Of a stretch of 25,456 nt of DNA, positions 14,389-20,943 are shown piece after piece. The position numbers and the translations under genes were made by a program. Positions within the stretch are counted from its first letter, which is position 1, and each line of letters starts with the position of its first letter. Below the pieces are notes generated by a model. That model saw nothing but the letters and a program-made list of their open reading frames with translations. It had not been told where the DNA came from and made no database searches. Origin of the DNA: Candidatus Peregrinibacteria bacterium (GTDB taxonomy: Bacteria; Patescibacteriota; Gracilibacteria; UBA1369; LOWO2-01-FULL-3); assembly GCA_007133095.1 (NCBI GenBank), contig SLNK01000053.1, positions 1 through 25,456 on the forward strand, read 5' to 3'.

Positions 14389-15834
14389 ATGGAAATGGAA
14401 GCTGTTATAGGTCTGGAGATTCATGTTCAAATATCGACAAAAACAAAAATGTTTTGCCGATGCGATAATGATTCGTGGGATAAAGAACCGAATATAAATA
14501 CATGTCCTGTTTGTATGGGATTTCCCGGTCAGCTTCCCGTTGTGAATAAGAGTGCGGTGGAGAAGGGGATTAAGGCCGCGCTGGCTTTAGATTGTGAGAT
14601 CCCGGAGAAATGCAAGTTTGACAGGAAAAATTATTTTTATCCGGATAATCCAAAGGGATTTCAAATTTCCCAGTATGATGAGCCTCTTTCGGAAAACGGA
14701 GAGGTTACTATCCACCTTGAGAATGGTGATAGCGGAGAGGAAAGAAGTGTTAAAGTTGGGGTTACACGTTTGCATTTGGAGGATGACGCGGGAAAACTCA
14801 CTCATGTCAGGAACGGATCCTTGCTGGATTTTAACCGAGCCGGAACTCCCTTGATGGAAATAGTTTCCGAACCGGATATGCGCAGTGCCTCTGAAGCCGG
14901 TGCTTATGCGCGTGAAATTCAGAAAATAATGCGTTATGTCGGTAGTAGCGAGGCAGATATGGAGAAAGGAATGATGCGTTTTGACGCCAGTGTTTCAATT
15001 CGTCCAAAAGGGGAGAAAAAACTGTACCATCGGGCTGAGATAAAAAATCTTAATTCTTTTCGTGCTTTGGAAAGCGCTATCGATTATGAGATTGAACGGC
15101 AGAAGAAATTGTGGCGGGAAAAGAAGCCTTTAAAAAATCCCGTAACAATGGGTTGGGATGACACAAAGGGACAGACTTTTTTTATGAGGGACAAGGAAGA
15201 AAGCGATGATTATAGATATTTCCCGGAACCGGACATTCCTCCCTTGGTTATTTATAAAAAAACAGTTGAAAAATATCGAAATGAAATTCCGGAATTGCCT
15301 CAGATCAAGAAGGAAAGATATGTAAAAAAGCTTAAACTTTCTGAAGATGATGCGCGCATTTTGTCCGAGGACCCCGTTCTTGCGGCTTATTTTGAGGAAG
15401 TGGTGGAAAAAAGCGGAGATGCCAAGCGTGCCGTTTCTTTTATTAACACAATTTTGATGAAACATTTAAGAGAGGAACTTATTTCCGTTAAAGAACAAAA
15501 GGTTACTGCCGGAATGATGGCGGAATTGATAAAACTTGTTGATGGCGGAGAAATTTCAAACAATGTCGCGAAGGGAGAGGTTTTTGAAGAGATGTATTCA
15601 ACGGGGAAGCACGCTGAAGAAATTATTAAAGAAAAAGGATTGAAACAGGTTAGTGACAGTGGCGCGATAGAGAAGGCTTGTAAAAGGGTCATCGATGAAA
15701 ATCCCGGGCCGGTTGAGGATGTGCGTGGTGGAAAGGATAAAGCAATCGGGTTTTTGGTGGGGATGGTTATGAAGGAGATGAAAGGGCAGGCAAATCCTCA
15801 GATGGTGAATGAAATACTGAGAAAATTGATCTGA
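14389..15834 (+). CDS. gatB: Asp/Glu-tRNA amidotransferase subunit B
   Basis: The 481-residue protein is the tRNA-binding kinase-like subunit of GatCAB, which converts mischarged Glu-tRNA(Gln) and/or Asp-tRNA(Asn) into the correct amidated forms. It begins with the family signature VIGLEIHVQ and has a CxC...CxxC cysteine set (CRCD, NTCPVC) suited to zinc. The DFNRAGTPLMEIVSEPD and RYFPEPDIPPL stretches are canonical. The last 150 residues are the helical GatB/YqeY tail. ATG 14389 gives the usual length before VIGLE and fits the predicted transcription start; ATG 14395 is possible and has GAGG 7 nt upstream. The gene ends in tandem stops TGA-TAA. gatA and gatC are not in the window. Confidence 0.96.
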   Translation: MEMEAVIGLEIHVQISTKTKMFCRCDNDSWDKEPNINTCPVCMGFPGQLPVVNKSAVEKGIKAALALDCEIPEKCKFDRKNYFYPDNPKGFQISQYDEPLSENGEVTIHLENGDSGEERSVKVGVTRLHLEDDAGKLTHVRNGSLLDFNRAGTPLMEIVSEPDMRSASEAGAYAREIQKIMRYVGSSEADMEKGMMRFDASVSIRPKGEKKLYHRAEIKNLNSFRALESAIDYEIERQKKLWREKKPLKNPVTMGWDDTKGQTFFMRDKEESDDYRYFPEPDIPPLVIYKKTVEKYRNEIPELPQIKKERYVKKLKLSEDDARILSEDPVLAAYFEEVVEKSGDAKRAVSFINTILMKHLREELISVKEQKVTAGMMAELIKLVDGGEISNNVAKGEVFEEMYSTGKHAEEIIKEKGLKQVSDSGAIEKACKRVIDENPGPVEDVRGGKDKAIGFLVGMVMKEMKGQANPQMVNEILRKLI

Positions 15835-15862
15835 TAAAAATGGGGGTTCCAGTTGAGCGGCG

Positions 15863-15891
15863 TTGAATCAATGTGTAAATGATGGTAAAAT
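15863..15891 (+). promoter_or_regulatory. Promoter of the 15922 gene
   Basis: TTGAAT (15863-15868), a 17-nt spacer and TAAAAT (15886-15891). The start would be near 15898, about 24 nt before ATG 15922. Confidence 0.6.
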
Positions 15892-15921
15892 ATAGTTATC
15901 CTCATTAACTAATTTATTCCT

Positions 15922-16200
15922 ATGATTACAACTTCTCTGGATGTGCTTTATATTTCACTCGCGATAGGATTTATTGTTTTGGTTATTTTTACCTGTATCG
16001 CACTTTTTTATATGATTTTAGTTTTGCGTGATGTTAGCAAAGTTGTTAGTGATGCTGAAGAATTGGTTGGGAGGGTTCATAAAACCATTATTCAGCCCCT
16101 TCGCGCGGTGGATTATCTTATTGAACGCGCTACTCCATATATCGAAACGATAATAGAGGCTAAAATCAGGGGAAAGAGAAAGACCAGAACTAAGAAATAA
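15922..16200 (+). CDS. Small single-helix membrane protein, DUF948-like
   Basis: The 92-residue protein has one long hydrophobic helix (about 11-36). A heptad-like amphipathic region follows (VLRDVSKVVSDAEELVGRVH), and the tail is strongly basic (KIRGKRKTRTKK). The topology resembles DUF948-type membrane proteins with a short coiled coil, but similarity is weak and no function can be given. The basic tail could contact nucleic acid or lipid headgroups. It has its own promoter and lies 11 nt upstream of the antiporter gene, with which it is probably co-transcribed. Confidence 0.7.
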   Translation: MITTSLDVLYISLAIGFIVLVIFTCIALFYMILVLRDVSKVVSDAEELVGRVHKTIIQPLRAVDYLIERATPYIETIIEAKIRGKRKTRTKK

Positions 16201-16211
16201 ATAATTTTTTT

Positions 16212-17396
16212 ATGGAAACAGCGGGATATGCCCTTCCGGTTTTGCTTCTTATTTTGTTGGTAGGACTTGTAATTCCGGAACTTTTCAAGAAGTTTCGACT
16301 TCCATATGTAACTACTTTGATTATTTTCGGTGCCATCCTTGGACCATACGCTCTGGGGTTGGTGGAAATTGATGACACTATTAGGTTTTTTGGATTTTTG
16401 GGGTTCACTTTCCTTATGTTCATGGCCGGATTGAAAACCGATATGGATGAAGTAAAACAAGCTAAAAAAGAGGTTGTTTACATGACACTTTTGAATGGCG
16501 CTTTCCCTTTTGCTATCGGCTTTTTGATTGCATATTTGTTGGGGTATCCTTTGGAAACCGCACTTGTTTTGGGAGTTATTTTTATTTCTTCTTCAGTCGC
16601 TATTATTTTGCCCTCTGTTCGATCTTCAAAGGTTTTTGACAAACGAAGCGTCAATCTTTTGACCGCCGCTGTTGTTTTGGAAGACGCTGTAAGTTTATTT
16701 TTACTTGCTTTGTTTTTCCACTACTTTGCGCCAATGAATGATTTGCCTTTGTGGCTGTATTTTATTGTCTTGGTAGCTTCCGTTTGGGCGTTAAAAATTA
16801 TTTTGCCAAAATTTGCGAATTTACTTGGTTCCGGGAATAGATTTTTTTCAAAATCCGATTATCAAAATGAACTTCGTTTTGTTATTGCTGTTCTTATAGC
16901 GGTTCTTTTATTTTTTGAATTGTTGGGTGTTCATCCTATTTTGGCGGCTTTCTTGGTAGGGATTTTGTTGTCTAAAAATCTTAAGTCTGAGGAAATTTAT
17001 AATAAATTGCACGTTCTGGGATATGGACTTTTTGTACCGGTTTTCTTTTTTATTGTTGGGATGGAGTTGGATTTTTCTGTATTCACTGAATTGGGGACCG
17101 CTGGGATTGCTGTTTTTTTGGTGGTTTTCGGCCTTATTTTTTCTAAAATGTTGGGGGGATATTTGGGAGGTAGATTAGCAAAATTTCCCCGTAAGGACAG
17201 TGCTTTGTTCGGCATGCTTTCAACCGTTCAACTGACTACAACTTTAGCAGCAGTTTATGCCGGTTTATCACTGGGGTTTTTGGATAGAACGTTGGTGACT
17301 GCGGTAATTTTGATAGCCGTGATCACAACTCTTTTTGTCCCCCTTATTTTGCAGTTTTTTACGAAAAAGAACGAAGAACAGCTTTCGGATAACTAA
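16212..17396 (+). CDS. CPA-type cation/proton antiporter
   Basis: The 394-residue protein has about twelve membrane helices and belongs to the monovalent cation:proton antiporter superfamily (Na_H_Exchanger, KefB/NapA-like). Family features are the N-terminal PELFKKFRLPYVTTLIIFGAILGP region (about 22-45), FMAGLKTDMDE, and the core FISSSVAIILP helix. Next is VLEDAVS, whose Glu157-Asp158 sits where these proteins carry the ion-binding acidic pair. It ends soon after the last helix and lacks the C-terminal TrkA-N nucleotide-binding domain seen in Kef channels, so it is a plain transporter. Ion choice (Na+ or K+) cannot be read from the sequence. It converges with tRNA-Ala, 8 nt away, with no terminator between them. 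Confidence 0.9.
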   Translation: METAGYALPVLLLILLVGLVIPELFKKFRLPYVTTLIIFGAILGPYALGLVEIDDTIRFFGFLGFTFLMFMAGLKTDMDEVKQAKKEVVYMTLLNGAFPFAIGFLIAYLLGYPLETALVLGVIFISSSVAIILPSVRSSKVFDKRSVNLLTAAVVLEDAVSLFLLALFFHYFAPMNDLPLWLYFIVLVASVWALKIILPKFANLLGSGNRFFSKSDYQNELRFVIAVLIAVLLFFELLGVHPILAAFLVGILLSKNLKSEEIYNKLHVLGYGLFVPVFFFIVGMELDFSVFTELGTAGIAVFLVVFGLIFSKMLGGYLGGRLAKFPRKDSALFGMLSTVQLTTTLAAVYAGLSLGFLDRTLVTAVILIAVITTLFVPLILQFFTKKNEEQLSDN

Positions 17397-17404
17397 GTTT
17401 TTGA

Positions 17405-17481
17405 TGGTGGAGTCAGGGGGAGTCGAACCCCCGACCTCAACGCTGCCAGCGTTGCGCTCTAGCCAGCTGAGCTATGACCCC
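17405..17481 (-). tRNA. tRNA-Ala (anticodon GGC), CCA encoded
   Basis: The minus-strand 77-nt cloverleaf is complete. The acceptor GGGGTCA pairs with TGACTCC and includes the G3:U70 pair that identifies alanine tRNAs. The D stem is GCTC/GAGC with a 9-nt loop. The anticodon stem CAACG/CGTTG has loop CTGGCAG, which gives anticodon GGC. The T arm is GGGGG-TTCGACT-CCCCC. The discriminator is A73 and the 3' CCA is encoded (complement of 17405-17407). I found no convincing promoter immediately upstream, and it may be transcribed from the wecG side. Confidence 0.97.
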
Positions 17482-17539
17482 ACGGTGTGTTTGCTTTTTA
17501 AATTTGACACAATTTTTTTAGAATAAATTTGTTTTTAAT

Positions 17540-17611
17540 CAGCTGGCCAGAGCGCAACTGCGCGCTTTTCATGAGCTGAAGGCTCTCCAGCTGAGCTATG
17601 ACCCCACGGTG
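17540..17611 (-). pseudogene. Scrambled partial copy of tRNA-Ala
   Basis: 17587-17611 repeats exactly 25 nt of the tRNA-Ala 5' end plus 6 nt of its upstream flank (17463-17487), and the copy continues to the D-stem GAGC with a shorter loop. After that the homology is lost: there is no convincing anticodon arm, T arm or 3' acceptor strand. At 17540-17558 a 19-nt piece of the same D-arm region (one mismatch) appears in the opposite orientation, so the two ends can fold back on each other. It lies downstream of wecG on the same strand, and its first bases encode the wecG C-terminus and stop codon. Confidence 0.8.
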
Positions 17612-18435
17612 CTGCGAAAAACTTTGAGTGGAAACTTGATTGTCGCGTTGTAAATTCTTTTGATTCTTGAGGGTTGGATTATCAGGCGGTAAAACCATTC
17701 CAAGCCTATTTTCTGCATCCAGAGCGGTGATCTTTTTCTTACTCCGGCAATATAATCGAAAGTTCCTCCTATGCCAAGTGCCACTTTTATCGTTTTGAGT
17801 TTTTTTAGATTTCGTGTGATCCAGAGTTCTTGGGCGGGCGCTCCGTACGCAACAAAAAGAATGTCCGCTTCCGAATCGTTTATCTTTCTTATTATTTGTT
17901 TTTCATCACGGGGGAGGGGAGTGCCCGCCCAAGTTCCGCTTATTCGTAATCCTTTATACTTTTCTTCAAGCACTTTTTTCGCCTTTTCCGCGACTCCTTC
18001 TCTGGCCCCAAGCATAAAAATTTTCAAATTTTCACGGTCGTCTTCGTTTTCTGAAATTCTTTTGCAAATTTCCATGACCAAGTCCGCGCCGGTGACTCTT
18101 TCCTTAAATTCACTTCTTATGTATGGAGGGTAGAAAAACACTGTCAGCAGACTAAAAATCCACTTAACCAATTTTATAAATTTAGATCGATTTTTCTCAG
18201 TTATCCTTTTATACTTGGCTGCCCATAAAATCCCCGTTCCGTCCGGAGTATTTAATCCTGCTTTATTCAGAGCGCGGCGAAATTTTTGATTCTTAAGTGC
18301 TTCAAGAATTATTTCCGGGTTCGGTGTGGTCACCATTTTTTTTCGCCACCCCCAGCCCCGCGCCCATTTTAAAACTTTTTCCGCGGCTTCGTCCAAGGAC
18401 ACATTATCTATTCTGACTTTTAATATTTTTTGCAT
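17596..18435 (-). CDS. WecG/TagA/CpsF family glycosyltransferase (GT26)
   Basis: The 279-residue protein belongs to the family that transfers N-acetylmannosamine-type sugars to lipid-linked acceptors for teichoic acid, enterobacterial common antigen or exopolysaccharide. The key residues of TagA are conserved at matching positions: Thr37 in TTPNP and Asp65 in NTPDGTG. Further landmarks are VTGADLVMEIC, FMLGAREGVAEKA, YGAPAQELW and the C-terminal GGTFDYIAG...RSPLWMQKIGLEWFYRL region. The last residues (about STVGS) and the stop TAG are coded by the tRNA-Ala fragment, so the 3' end has been altered by that duplication. The start overlaps the upstream methyltransferase gene by 16 nt, which suggests coupled translation. 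Donor and acceptor are unknown. Confidence 0.92.
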   Translation of the reverse strand: MQKILKVRIDNVSLDEAAEKVLKWARGWGWRKKMVTTPNPEIILEALKNQKFRRALNKAGLNTPDGTGILWAAKYKRITEKNRSKFIKLVKWIFSLLTVFFYPPYIRSEFKERVTGADLVMEICKRISENEDDRENLKIFMLGAREGVAEKAKKVLEEKYKGLRISGTWAGTPLPRDEKQIIRKINDSEADILFVAYGAPAQELWITRNLKKLKTIKVALGIGGTFDYIAGVRKRSPLWMQKIGLEWFYRLIIQPSRIKRIYNATIKFPLKVFRSTVGS

Positions 18436-19097
18436 ATAAATACGATGTTTCTTCCCACATGTTCGCTTATCGGATAGAATCCGTTTTTTGCCAAAAGTTT
18501 TCTAAGCTCTCTTGGTTTGAAAGCGTAGTAATATCTTTTTACGTCGGACTTTCCCCACGGGATAAATGTATCTCTCATATCAAATTTCCCGAAAGTAAAC
18601 AGCCCTTTTATTCTTGCGCGCCAGATGTATTTTTTGTATTTGGGTTGGAACAGATTCCACACGCTCATTATCAGTATTCCTTCCGATTTCAACATTCTGT
18701 GAATTTCTTTTAAGGCTGTTTTTCTCAGTGTTATCGACGGAATGTGATGGAATGACGCAATTGCGCATGCGACATCGAACTTATTTCCTTCCAGAGGGAT
18801 TTTTGTCATATCCCCGAGAACAAACAGCTTTCTGTTAAAGTTCTCTCCCGCCTTGTCCAGAAGTTTTTTGTTGTTGTCCATGCCCACGTATCGAACGCTC
18901 TTGTACTTTCGTATAAAATCGTAGAATCTACCGTTCCCGCAGCCCAAATCAATCAGGCGTTGACCTTCTTTTATAAATTTAAGAAATATCTTAAATTCCT
19001 TCCAGTCCGATTTTCGTGTTCTGTGAAAGTCCTCAACTATATGGTCATAGTCTTTTTTTACTTTTTCCTGTAATTCTTCAGCCGTTTTTTGCCGCAT
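18420..19097 (-). CDS. Trm9-like SAM-dependent methyltransferase
   Basis: The 225-residue class-I methyltransferase has motif I LIDLGCGNGRF (48-58), an acidic motif II in VGMDNN, and DVACAIASFHHI (108-119). It resembles yeast Trm9/ALKBH8-MT, the wobble-uridine carboxymethyl esterase-type methyltransferase, well beyond the SAM fold. Shared features are the N-terminal KKDYDHIVEDFHRTRKSDW region (14-32, compared with VYNEIAPHFSQTR in Trm9) and the IASFHH turn (AVVHH in Trm9). The SVWNLFQ segment (CWALEQ in Trm9) and DTFIPWGKSD...YYYAFKPREL (DVFVPW...YYRLYHLFKEGEL in Trm9) also match. The comparison is from memory. Divergent elp3 starts 90 nt away, which supports a role in the same tRNA modification. 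Alternative: a generic ubiquinone/menaquinone-type methyltransferase. Confidence 0.7.
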   Translation of the reverse strand: MRQKTAEELQEKVKKDYDHIVEDFHRTRKSDWKEFKIFLKFIKEGQRLIDLGCGNGRFYDFIRKYKSVRYVGMDNNKKLLDKAGENFNRKLFVLGDMTKIPLEGNKFDVACAIASFHHIPSITLRKTALKEIHRMLKSEGILIMSVWNLFQPKYKKYIWRARIKGLFTFGKFDMRDTFIPWGKSDVKRYYYAFKPRELRKLLAKNGFYPISEHVGRNIVFICKKY

Positions 19098-19120
19098 AAT
19101 ATTTATTGTGTTGGATTGAT

Positions 19121-19149
19121 ATATTAAGCTGTTATGGTCTTTTTCGCAA
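19121..19149 (-). promoter_or_regulatory. Promoter of the Trm9-like gene
   Basis: On the minus strand, TTGCGA (19149-19144), a 17-nt spacer and TAATAT (19126-19121). The start would be near 19114, leaving a leader of about 16 nt. It sits inside the space shared with divergent elp3, whose own promoter is unclear; TTGTTA at 19154-19159 and TCAAAT at 19176-19181, 16 nt apart, are a weak candidate. Confidence 0.5.
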
Positions 19150-19187
19150 TTTTTTGTTACTATGCTCTCCTGTTTTCAAATCACTAT

Positions 19188-20912
19188 ATGGATTTTTCAA
19201 AAATCGATCTGCAAAAACATCAAAAATTGGCGCGAATTATAATCGAGGAGGCATCGAAGAAAAGTTTCAAGGATCGATCCGCGTTTGAACGGTTTCGGAA
19301 TTCTATAATCAAGGAGAACAAAGGCGAAATTTTTCATAACCTATATTTTGTTAAGGCATATAACGATTTGTTGAAGGAGGGGAAAATTGAATCGAATGAA
19401 GAACTTTTGGGATTGATCCAAAAGCGCGGAATAAGAACTTTGAGCGGAGTAACTCCCGTGACCGTTATGACAAAGCCCTTCCCATGCCCCGGTAGATGCG
19501 TTTACTGCCCCACGGATATGCGGATGCCAAAGAGTTACTTACCAAGCCAGCCGGCCGCACAGAGAGCTTTTAGGCAGCAATTTAATCCTTATACCCAGGT
19601 TTTTGTCAGACTGAAGGCTCTTTACATGACCGGGCACGAAATTTCCAAGGTGGAGTTACGCGTGATTGGGGGGACATGGAGCGCTTACAAGAAAACTTAT
19701 CAGGTTTGGTTTTTGAAACAATGTCTGATGGCGATGAACGAGTTTTATGATCAAATCGAAAAGGGAGTGGGGGATAACGCAAAAAAAATCACTCGAAAGA
19801 ACATTATAAAAAGCGAATACGGCGAGGACGAAGTTAATACGGTTTTTTTGGACCCGATCGGGAAGGCGAACGTGAAGTGGGAAGAAGTTGCCAAGAAGAA
19901 TGAAAAAGCCTCGGTTCGGTGCATCGGAATCAATATTGAAACACGCCCCGATTTTATAAATGAGGCCGAAGTTGCTCGTCTACGAACACTCGGTGTTACT
20001 AAAGTTGAAATGGGAGTTCAGACAACCGATGAGGAAGTACAAAAGATTACTAAGCGCGGCCATGATCTGGAATGCGTAAAAAGAGCTACAAAGTTGCTTA
20101 AGGATGCGGGATTTAAAATTGGTTATCACATGATGCCGAATTTGCCGGGAGCCACAGTTGAACTTGATAAAAGGATGATCGCGGAGCTTTTTACGGGGCA
20201 GGATTACCAACCGGATTATCTAAAGATTTACCCATGTATGGTTGTTCCCAAAAGCGAACTTTACGATACTTACAAACGAGATAAATTCAAACCTTATGAT
20301 GATGATACATTGTTGGATGTGCTTTATGCGCAGCTTTTATCCGTTCCCGAGTGGTGTCGGATTGATAGGGTCGCAAGAGATATCCCCGCTACCGATATAG
20401 GAGAAGGGTCAAAGATGTCCAATATACGACAAGTTTTGGAGAAAAAGATGAGTGAGGAGGGGCATCCTTGCAGAGATGTCAGGAGTAGAGAAGTTGGAAG
20501 TGCCAAGGTTGATCCAAAAAATGTGGGATTTGTTCTAAGAAAATATAGTGCCGGCGGGGGAGCGGAGTTATTTTTGTCCTATGAAGATTTAAAAAACGAT
20601 AAGCTTATTGCGCTTTTGCGTTTGAGGTTTCCGGATCCGCAGGTCTCAAAAAATCATTTTATTTCAGAAATTAAAAATGCCGCGTTAGTGAGAGAAGTCC
20701 ATGTTTATGGCAAACAAATTGCGGTTGGGGCGAAAGGAAAAGGTAAAAAACAACATACCGGCTGGGGGTCAAGACTGATGGCCGATGCGGAGAAGCTTGC
20801 GAAAGAAGAAGGATTTAAAAAAGTTGCGGTAATTTCCGGTATCGGTACGCGTGAATATTACAGAAAGTCTGGATATAGGTTGAAGGGGAGCTATATGTTA
20901 AAATCAACCTAA
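19188..20912 (+). CDS. elp3: Elp3: tRNA uridine(34) radical-SAM/acetyltransferase
   Basis: The 574-residue protein carries out the first step of cm5U-type wobble modification, attaching a carboxymethyl group from acetyl-CoA to uridine-34. The start is ATG 19188 (MDFSKIDL). The frame extends upstream to 19134 but adds only a hydrophobic stretch foreign to the family. The radical-SAM cluster cysteines are C100, C104 and C107 in PCPGRCVYCP, a compact CX3CX2C. The radical-SAM barrel follows, with GGTWSAY, IETRPD and GVQTTDEEV. The C-terminal GNAT domain (about 490-574) has HTGWGSRLM, the acetyl-CoA loop, and VISGIGTREYYRKSGY. Elp3 is universal in eukaryotes and archaea but patchy in bacteria. The only Elp-complex member in the window, it lies divergent from a Trm9-like gene. 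Confidence 0.96.
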   Translation: MDFSKIDLQKHQKLARIIIEEASKKSFKDRSAFERFRNSIIKENKGEIFHNLYFVKAYNDLLKEGKIESNEELLGLIQKRGIRTLSGVTPVTVMTKPFPCPGRCVYCPTDMRMPKSYLPSQPAAQRAFRQQFNPYTQVFVRLKALYMTGHEISKVELRVIGGTWSAYKKTYQVWFLKQCLMAMNEFYDQIEKGVGDNAKKITRKNIIKSEYGEDEVNTVFLDPIGKANVKWEEVAKKNEKASVRCIGINIETRPDFINEAEVARLRTLGVTKVEMGVQTTDEEVQKITKRGHDLECVKRATKLLKDAGFKIGYHMMPNLPGATVELDKRMIAELFTGQDYQPDYLKIYPCMVVPKSELYDTYKRDKFKPYDDDTLLDVLYAQLLSVPEWCRIDRVARDIPATDIGEGSKMSNIRQVLEKKMSEEGHPCRDVRSREVGSAKVDPKNVGFVLRKYSAGGGAELFLSYEDLKNDKLIALLRLRFPDPQVSKNHFISEIKNAALVREVHVYGKQIAVGAKGKGKKQHTGWGSRLMADAEKLAKEEGFKKVAVISGIGTREYYRKSGYRLKGSYMLKST

Positions 20913-20943
20913 CTTTGCACAATGTATCTTGTGCAAAGTTTTT
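20911..20943 (+). terminator. Rho-independent terminator of elp3
   Basis: A perfect 12-bp stem (20911-20922 with 20929-20940) has a 6-nt loop and runs into TTTTT on the plus strand. It overlaps the elp3 stop and touches the recG stop, separating the two convergent genes. The minus-strand side lacks a proper T-run. Confidence 0.8.

Noticed and set aside
17504..17535. Plus-strand promoter TTGACA in the gap between tRNA-Ala and its fragment
   Set aside because: The only -10-like hexamer (TAAATT) is at 14 nt, too close, and no plus-strand gene follows.
17540..17611. A second functional tRNA, possibly with an anticodon reading CAT or, on the other strand, TCA (UGA-reading)
   Set aside because: No consistent five-pair anticodon stem, no T arm and no 3' acceptor strand can be drawn on either strand. 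TGA is used as a normal stop in several genes here, so UGA recoding is not supported.
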